Assembly (NCBI GenBank): GCA_029561505.1
Contig: JAKQXK010000334.1
Span: forward strand, 1 to 11,439
DNA: 11,439 nucleotides
DNA from: Spirochaetota bacterium
Lineage (GTDB): Bacteria > Spirochaetota > Leptospiria > Turneriellales > Turneriellaceae
Direction of reading: 5' to 3'
Below are positions 7,080 to 11,439 of the stretch, in pieces. A model generated the notes under the pieces. The model saw only the letters and a program-made list of their open reading frames with translations. It had not been told where the DNA came from and did not search any database. Positions within the stretch are counted from its first letter, which is position 1. The number at the start of each line of letters is the position of its first letter. Made by a program: the position numbers and the translations under genes.

Positions 7080-7561
7080 TATTTTCGCTTTCCTTTTTTG
7101 GTTTTTTTGACGGTAGCGCGGCGTGAAGGTTGGCCCGCTGGCACGGCGGGCATCGCCGCTGGCGCCGCTGAAGCGGCAGCCGGCGATAGATTGCGCGCGC
7201 GGGCATAGGTGAGCCCTGTAAAGACAGCAATAATGCCGAGCGCGGCAACCACTGCCATAAAGAGAAAACGAATGCGCTCCGCTGCGACGCGCTCTGCATT
7301 GCGCCGGTAAGATTCTTCGATGAGCCAGAACAGGCGCTGCTCGGCGGCAGGGTGAGCCTTTTTGAATGCCGTGGTGATTTTCTGCAGATCTTCGTCGCCG
7401 AAGGCGGCAATTTGCGTGCGAGCCCGGCCCGTATCGGCGGCAAAAAATTTCTGTACTTCGCCCGCCAGTTTTTCTGGCAGTGCCTCGACGTCAAAATCTG
7501 CCGCGCTGACTGCACAAGCAGAGAAAAGAAACCCGAAGAGTATTTTATGCGTCATGCCCAT
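7079..7561 (-). CDS. Unrecognised single-span membrane protein with signal peptide
   Basis: I do not recognise this 160-residue protein. It has a signal peptide (about 1-20, ending AVSA/AD), then an amphipathic helical region (about 22-95, rich in Ala, Glu, Lys and Arg). One clear membrane helix follows (about 98-119, [22 protein letters not shown]), then an Ala/Pro linker (126-143) and a very basic end ([14 protein letters not shown]). The likely topology is a periplasmic N-domain and a cytoplasmic basic tail. A looser spirochaete-type lipobox (FSAC, Cys16) is possible but less convincing. It lies between ccmC and rfbA, overlapping ccmC by 17 bp and rfbA by 1 bp. A second in-frame ATG at 7555 could be the true start; neither has a strong Shine-Dalgarno. 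A partner for CcmC (a CcmD-like accessory role) is conceivable from position alone. It has no CcmH-type Cys-x-x-Cys. Confidence 0.8.
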   Translation of the reverse strand: MGMTHKILFGFLFSACAVSAADFDVEALPEKLAGEVQKFFAADTGRARTQIAAFGDEDLQKITTAFKKAHPAAEQRLFWLIEESYRRNAERVAAERIRFLFMAVVAALGIIAVFTGLTYARARNLSPAAASAAPAAMPAVPAGQPSRRATVKKTKKGKRK

Positions 7562-8222
7562 TACTTACCGCCGCTGCCTTTTCGAAATGAAACTTAGCTA
7601 CCAGAATGCAGACAAAGAGCAGGCTGAAAGCAGAAAAATTCAGCCAAAATGCGCGCCGCATCAGCGGGTCGAGCACTCCCCCGCCTGATTTTTGTACAAA
7701 AACCGGCCCCGGATGCGAAGCTGTTTTCCAGATGTAGATTGCCGCAACGACGAGCGCTGCGTTTGCCAGCGCCAGCAAAGCCAGCACCGCCCCAATGCGT
7801 GCACCCTTTTCAAAATCATGAATTGTTGCCCGTAGCAAGATGTAGCCGTTATACATCATCCACATGACAAAAAAAGAGATCAGGCGCTCGTCACCCCAGT
7901 TCCAGAAAGTACCCCAGACGGGTTTTGCCCAGAGTGGGCCGGTCACCAAAACTGTTGTGGTAAAGACCCAGCCCGTTTTGATAAACGCCCTGGCCCATGC
8001 GTCGGTTCTCATACTGCGGGTTTGCAGATAGCGTATGCTCATCAAGGCCCCGCCGATGAATGCGACGAAAGACACCCAGACGAGTGGCACGTGAAAGTAG
8101 AATATCCGCTGTACATTACCTTGCATCGCATCGGCCGGGGCCTCGATCAACGCGACATACGCTGCGTAACCGCCGACCGAAACTGAGAGCAAGAGTAACG
8201 CGTAATACAGCATAGCCGTCAC
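7545..8222 (-). CDS. ccmC: Haem exporter / cytochrome c maturation protein CcmC-like
   Basis: This 225-residue integral membrane protein has six predicted spans and belongs to the CcmC/CcsA haem-handling family, which presents haem in the periplasm for attachment to apocytochromes c. The tryptophan-rich periplasmic motif is at 103-114 (WGTFWNWGDERL). The two expected haem-ligand histidines flank it: H44 in FYFHVP and H170 in TASHPGPVF. Compared with the WGTWWVWDARL form I recall for E. coli CcmC, one residue is inserted (WGDE versus WDA) and the second Trp of the WW pair is Phe. The start is ambiguous: GTG at 8222 shares one base with the mtnA stop (TAGTG), while ATG at 8213 gives a protein three residues shorter. 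Neither has a good Shine-Dalgarno. No ccmA, B, E, F or H lies in the window. Confidence 0.88.
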   Translation of the reverse strand: MTAMLYYALLLLSVSVGGYAAYVALIEAPADAMQGNVQRIFYFHVPLVWVSFVAFIGGALMSIRYLQTRSMRTDAWARAFIKTGWVFTTTVLVTGPLWAKPVWGTFWNWGDERLISFFVMWMMYNGYILLRATIHDFEKGARIGAVLALLALANAALVVAAIYIWKTASHPGPVFVQKSGGGVLDPLMRRAFWLNFSAFSLLFVCILVAKFHFEKAAAVSNGHDA

Positions 8223-9262
8223 TATTCGAGGGTTTCGTCTTCTGAAAAGATCGCCGTGATGTTGGTTTGTGGTGTTACGTCAAAACTGTAATTGATGACC
8301 GGCACTTTCGGCGCGATCACCCGGCCGGCGATTTCGAGAACTTCTACCGCCGCGCGCTCTTCGACGATAATTTTATCGCCGTTTTCAATTTTGTTGTCAA
8401 ACGTCGATTTAGGCGCTACCACGAAGAACGGTATGCGATGCGCTTTGGCAAGAACCGACAGCGAATAGGTGCCAATCTTGTTCGCCACATCTCCGTTTGC
8501 GGCGATACGGTCTGCGCCGACAAAAACTGCGTCGATCATTTTCTTTTGCATCAGGTACGCAGCCTGCGAATCGACAGTTAACGTAACCGGAATCTTCTCT
8601 TTCAGCAATTCAAAAGCTGTGAGGCGCGACCCCTGCAGGTATGGCCTGGTTTCGTCGGCGTAAACCATGTTGATTTTTCCCTTTTCATGCAAGACCCGAA
8701 TTGCACCCAAAGCCGTACCAATGCCGCCGGTCGCGAGCGAGCCGGTATTGCAGTGTGTCAGAATGTTGTATTTCTCTTTCGGATACTTCGTCAGCAGGTA
8801 TTTCACTGCATTGTTCGACATTTTCAGGCAGCGTTCGGCATCGTCGTTATGAATTTCCAGTGCCTTTTCGTAAAGCGCGAGCAAGAGCTTAAGATTGGCG
8901 TCTTTGGCCTTTGACGGCTCACCGGCGAAAAAAGGCGCTGCAACGTGCAGCATCTGTTCGGTCGCCCACATGAGATTAACGGCGGTCGGGCGGGCGGCGT
9001 CGAGTTGCTGCTTCTGCTTCTTTAACAGGTCGAGCGTAAGCTTCTTGCTTTTTTTCGAAGCCTCCCATGCTGTGAGGTACATGCCATAAGCGGCGCTGAT
9101 GCCGATAGCGGGTGCTCCGCGAACGACCATGTCTTTGATTGCTTTCGCAACTTCGGCGCCATTTGAACACGTCACATAGTCGAGTTTGTGCGGCAGCAGC
9201 TTCTGGTTCAGCAGCTGAATTTTGTCGCGGGCCGCTTTAATGAACGAGAGATTTGTCTTCAT
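8222..9262 (-). CDS. mtnA: S-methyl-5-thioribose-1-phosphate isomerase
   Basis: This 346-residue enzyme of the eIF2B-alpha-like isomerase family converts methylthioribose-1-phosphate to methylthioribulose-1-phosphate in methionine salvage. Signature segments are VVRGAPAIGISAAYGM (46-61), RPTAVNLMWA (91-100), THCNTGSLATGG (169-180) with catalytic C171, ADETRPYLQGSRLTAFEL (202-219) and VGADRIAANGDVANKIGTY (248-266) with catalytic D251. These match the Cys/Asp pair of bacterial MtnA. Related isomerases act on 5-deoxyribose-1-phosphate or ribose-1,5-bisphosphate, and the sequence alone does not exclude the former. No other salvage gene is nearby. AGGAAAG (9266-9272) upstream of ATG 9262 is a good ribosome binding site. 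It lies 20 bp after lysS and its stop overlaps the ccmC GTG. Confidence 0.93.
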   Translation of the reverse strand: MKTNLSFIKAARDKIQLLNQKLLPHKLDYVTCSNGAEVAKAIKDMVVRGAPAIGISAAYGMYLTAWEASKKSKKLTLDLLKKQKQQLDAARPTAVNLMWATEQMLHVAAPFFAGEPSKAKDANLKLLLALYEKALEIHNDDAERCLKMSNNAVKYLLTKYPKEKYNILTHCNTGSLATGGIGTALGAIRVLHEKGKINMVYADETRPYLQGSRLTAFELLKEKIPVTLTVDSQAAYLMQKKMIDAVFVGADRIAANGDVANKIGTYSLSVLAKAHRIPFFVVAPKSTFDNKIENGDKIIVEERAAVEVLEIAGRVIAPKVPVINYSFDVTPQTNITAIFSEDETLE

Positions 9263-9265
9263 TGT

Positions 9266-9272
9266 CTTTCCT
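9266..9272 (-). promoter_or_regulatory. Ribosome binding site of mtnA
   Basis: AGGAAAG on the minus strand lies in the 20-bp gap after lysS, with its AGGA core 6 nt from the mtnA ATG. It supports the start at 9262 and is the only clear independent initiation site between lysS and ccmC. Confidence 0.65.
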
Positions 9273-9282
9273 GAATGGGGGT

Positions 9283-10872
9283 TTATTTTTTGTTTGTGTC
9301 GGTTGCTGCGTTGTCTGGTTTGTTGGGTCTCAGCAGCGGAAATAGAATAACGTCTTTGATGCTGGCTTTGTTGGCAAACAGCATCACCAGGCGGTCGATA
9401 CCAATGCCGAGGCCTCCGGTCGGCGGCATGCCCACCTTAAGCGCGGTAACAAAATCGTCATCGGTGGCCATGGTCTCTTCGGCACCGCTCGCCTTTTGAG
9501 CGGCCTGTTCGCTGAAACGGCGGTCTTGTTCGAGCGGATCGTTGAGCTCGCTGAAGGCGTTGCCCATTTCTCTGCCGGTGATGTAGGGTTCGAACCGTTC
9601 AACCAGGTGAGGATTACCCGGAATCGATTTTGCGAGTGGCGAGATCGCCTTAGGGTAGTGCATGACGATCGTCGGTTGTATCAGAAATGGCTCAACCTTT
9701 TCTGAGAAAACCAGGTCGACAACTTCCCAGAAGGTATGCAGCGATTCGGCGCGTAGGCCAATCGACGTGGCCATTTTTTTCGCTTCTGCCGCTGAAGGGT
9801 TTTCGTCGCCCAGAAATTTCTCAAAATCGAGGCCGGTTGCTTCTTTTATGCTCTCGAGGTAGGCGACGCGCTTCCAGGGCTTCTTGAGAGAGATCGTAGC
9901 GTCGCCGTAAGGCAGGTCTGTCGAACCGATGAGTTTTACCGCGAGGTTCTCGAAAATATCTTCGGTTAGCTGCATCATGGTGTTGTAGTCAGCATAAGCC
10001 TGATAAATTTCGATCATCGTGAATTCAGGGTTATGCTTCGTGCTGATGCCTTCGTTACGAAAGTTGCGGTTCATCTCGAAGACTTTTTCGTAGCCGCCGA
10101 CAATCAGGCGCTTCAGATACAGTTCGGGGGCTATCCTCATATAGAGGTCGATGTCGAGCGCGTTATGGTGTGTTGTGAAGGGGCGCGCCGCTGCACCTGA
10201 TGCAATCGCCTGCATCATCGGTGTTTCAACTTCCATGAAACCACGCTGGTGCAGCAGATCGCGAATTTCGCGCAAGATAGCCGAACGCAGTGCAAAGGTG
10301 GCGCGGGCATCGGCGTTGACCGCAAGGTCGATATAACGCTGGCGATAGCGCAGTTCAATATCGCTGATGCCGTCGTATGTTTCGCCATCTTTTTCTTTCA
10401 CGACCGGCAGCGGATGCAGGTTTTTCGCGAGCATCATTAGCTCATCTGCATGAACAGTGGGTTCGCCGGTCTTCGTGCGAAAAGGTTTGCCGACCACACC
10501 GATGATGTCGCCGAGATCGAGCTGGCGCAACACGAAATAGTCATTTTCGTTCAGCGTCTTATTGCCGGCATAAATCTGTATGCGACCGGTTTGGTCTTGA
10601 ATCTGCAAAAACTGCGCCTTGCCCATGTCGCGAATGGCAACGACACGGCCGGCGGTCGCTACCTGGGCCACATCTTCGGGAGGCGTCTTGTCGTTGTCGT
10701 CACCGAAGTGCGTCTTTCTGATGAGTGCAATATCTTCTTTATTATTGAATCTGACGGGGTAGGGGTCAATACCCTTGCCGATCAGCGCGTTGAGTTTACC
10801 CAGGCGCTGGGCAGCTAGCTGGCCGAGGTCTGCCTCGGTCGTATCTGGTAAATTGCCCGGCTTGTCGCTCAT
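9283..10872 (-). CDS. lysS: Lysyl-tRNA synthetase, class II
   Basis: This enzyme charges tRNA-Lys with lysine in the cytoplasm. From ATG 10872 it has 529 residues, typical of class II LysRS. An N-terminal OB-fold anticodon-binding domain (about 72-150, ATAGRVVAIRDMGKAQFLQI) leads into the catalytic core. The core shows RYRQRYIDL (175-183), VETPMM (motif 1 end, about 215-220), NRNFRNEGIS (motif 2, 268-277), HNPEFTMIE (280-288), GREMGNAFSELNDP, and GLGIGIDRL (motif 3, 487-495). The frame is open to a GTG at 10899, which would add nine residues (MSKYLFLAP). I prefer the ATG because MSDKPGN resembles a normal start, but neither site has a convincing Shine-Dalgarno. It lies 20 bp before mtnA and 59 bp after the partial upstream gene, and the whole set reads the same way. 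Confidence 0.95.
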   Translation of the reverse strand: MSDKPGNLPDTTEADLGQLAAQRLGKLNALIGKGIDPYPVRFNNKEDIALIRKTHFGDDNDKTPPEDVAQVATAGRVVAIRDMGKAQFLQIQDQTGRIQIYAGNKTLNENDYFVLRQLDLGDIIGVVGKPFRTKTGEPTVHADELMMLAKNLHPLPVVKEKDGETYDGISDIELRYRQRYIDLAVNADARATFALRSAILREIRDLLHQRGFMEVETPMMQAIASGAAARPFTTHHNALDIDLYMRIAPELYLKRLIVGGYEKVFEMNRNFRNEGISTKHNPEFTMIEIYQAYADYNTMMQLTEDIFENLAVKLIGSTDLPYGDATISLKKPWKRVAYLESIKEATGLDFEKFLGDENPSAAEAKKMATSIGLRAESLHTFWEVVDLVFSEKVEPFLIQPTIVMHYPKAISPLAKSIPGNPHLVERFEPYITGREMGNAFSELNDPLEQDRRFSEQAAQKASGAEETMATDDDFVTALKVGMPPTGGLGIGIDRLVMLFANKASIKDVILFPLLRPNKPDNAATDTNKK

Positions 10873-10904
10873 TGGGGCCAGAAACAGGTATTTTGACACC
10901 CTGT

Positions 10905-10921
10905 AAAGGCAACGGGCCTTT
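10905..10921 (-). terminator. Weak hairpin between partial upstream gene and lysS
   Basis: AAAGGC (10905-10910) and GCCTTT (10916-10921) are perfect inverted repeats around a 5-base loop, in the non-coding gap just before lysS. The stem has 6 bp and no U-tract follows in the minus-strand direction (the next bases are ACAGG). At best it is a weak terminator, an attenuator or an RNA-processing site, and it may be chance. Confidence 0.2.
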
Positions 10922-10931
10922 CGGGCAGCCG

Positions 10932-11439
10932 CTACTTGCGCTCGGGGGCTTTCGCAACCTGAATCGGCAAATAGAAGAAATCCTGGCCCAGAAAGCGCAG
11001 TATTTTCACGTGGTAGATGTAGGATATCTCATTTTCAACCAGGTGGCCGAGTGTTTTGACATCGTGAATATTGAGCGCGCGCAGCAGACCCGGGTCTTTT
11101 TTGATTCTTAAGAGCAGCCGAAGCTGATGCTCTTGCCATTCGCTGCGTATGCTTTCGAGCAACCGGTCATACGCGACATAACTGTTGCGTTCGGTGCGTG
11201 GCACCTGCGTATAGACGTTTTCGTCCCACCAGTCTTTGAGCACATATTTGACGTATTCGAACGGAAGTTCGCGCACCATCTGGTTGCGCTTCAGATGCCT
11301 GTGCACGTAGCCCGTACGGCCAATGCGCATGAAATGCGTGCATATCTTTATAAAGAAGACCGGGCCGAAATGATAAAGAAAAAACGTTTGGTCGCCTTCG
11401 GGCAGGTTCGTCTGCTGCATCAGCAGTGTGTCACGCGTG
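10932..11439 (-). CDS. Unrecognised protein, C-terminal part (cut by the right edge)
   Basis: The reading frame is open from the right edge to a TAG at 10932, giving 169 residues of the C-terminal part. An internal ATG at 11420 has no Shine-Dalgarno and the frame continues upstream without a stop (TRDTLL), so the true start is probably outside the window. I do not recognise the family. Visible character: aromatic-rich start (FFLYHFGPVFFIKICTHF), many basic residues (GYVHRHLKRNQMVR), an acidic/aromatic segment (YVLKDWWDENVYTQVPR), then mostly helical sequence (RLLESIRSEWQEHQLRLLLRIKK) and an end rich in Ile/Tyr/Phe. There is no obvious membrane helix, repeat or metal-binding cysteine cluster in the visible part. 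It reads in the same direction as lysS and ends 59 bp before its ATG, so it may head or belong to the same operon. Function unknown. Confidence 0.7.
   Translation of the reverse strand, partial: TRDTLLMQQTNLPEGDQTFFLYHFGPVFFIKICTHFMRIGRTGYVHRHLKRNQMVRELPFEYVKYVLKDWWDENVYTQVPRTERNSYVAYDRLLESIRSEWQEHQLRLLLRIKKDPGLLRALNIHDVKTLGHLVENEISYIYHVKILRFLGQDFFYLPIQVAKAPERK

Noticed and set aside
7164..7177. Perfect 6-bp inverted repeat with a 2-base loop
   Set aside because: It arises from Ala/Ser codons in the low-complexity Ala/Pro linker of the membrane protein.
6988..7515. Long minus-strand open frame overlapping the ccmC-rfbA intervening gene in another frame
   Set aside because: Its translation is rich in Arg, Ser and Pro with no domain, while the other frame has a signal peptide, a membrane helix and overlapping junctions with both neighbours.
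10450..10818. Plus-strand open frame of 122 codons opposite lysS
   Set aside because: It lies antisense to the conserved OB-fold region of lysS; it is the expected shadow of a constrained coding frame.

Overview
The window is a gene-dense stretch of bacterial chromosome with about half G+C. It has no RNA genes, CRISPR array or mobile element that I can recognise, and no gene-free stretch longer than about 100 bases. The genes point to a diderm (outer-membrane) bacterium: an outer-membrane efflux channel with a heavy-metal RND pump, a complete dTDP-L-rhamnose pathway, and a CcmC-type haem handling protein. The mix and the protein style would fit a higher-GC member of the Leptospirales spirochaetes (Turneriella or Leptonema type), but that is an impression from memory and is unproven.

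Left block (1-2254, minus strand). Reading leftwards, a YeeZ-like NAD(P)-binding epimerase/dehydratase-fold protein is followed after 30 bp by a TolC/CusC-family outer-membrane channel. The start of a CzcA/CusA-type heavy-metal RND pump overlaps the channel gene by 20 bp and runs off the left edge. The pump and channel should work together in metal export. The periplasmic adaptor they need is not in the window.

Middle (2255-3726). An 80-bp divergent intergenic region separates the epimerase from murF, the only plus-strand gene, which makes the last cytoplasmic peptidoglycan precursor. murF converges on rfbB with only 9 bp between the stop codons.

Right block (3736-11439, minus strand). Nine genes run leftwards in a compact, probably largely co-transcribed array: an unrecognised protein cut by the right edge, lysS (lysyl-tRNA synthetase), mtnA (methylthioribose-1-phosphate isomerase), ccmC (haem export / cytochrome c maturation), an unrecognised single-span membrane protein, then rfbA, rfbC, rfbD and rfbB. 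From mtnA onward every junction overlaps (1, 17, 1, 10, 8 and 4 bp), which implies translational coupling. The last four genes convert glucose-1-phosphate and dTTP to dTDP-L-rhamnose, a precursor of surface polysaccharide or LPS.

Most of the window is recognisable housekeeping and envelope metabolism. The least explained parts are the membrane protein between ccmC and rfbA, the partial protein upstream of lysS, the altered tryptophan-rich motif of CcmC, and the mixed-function operon itself. I see no clear evidence of a wholly new multi-gene system.
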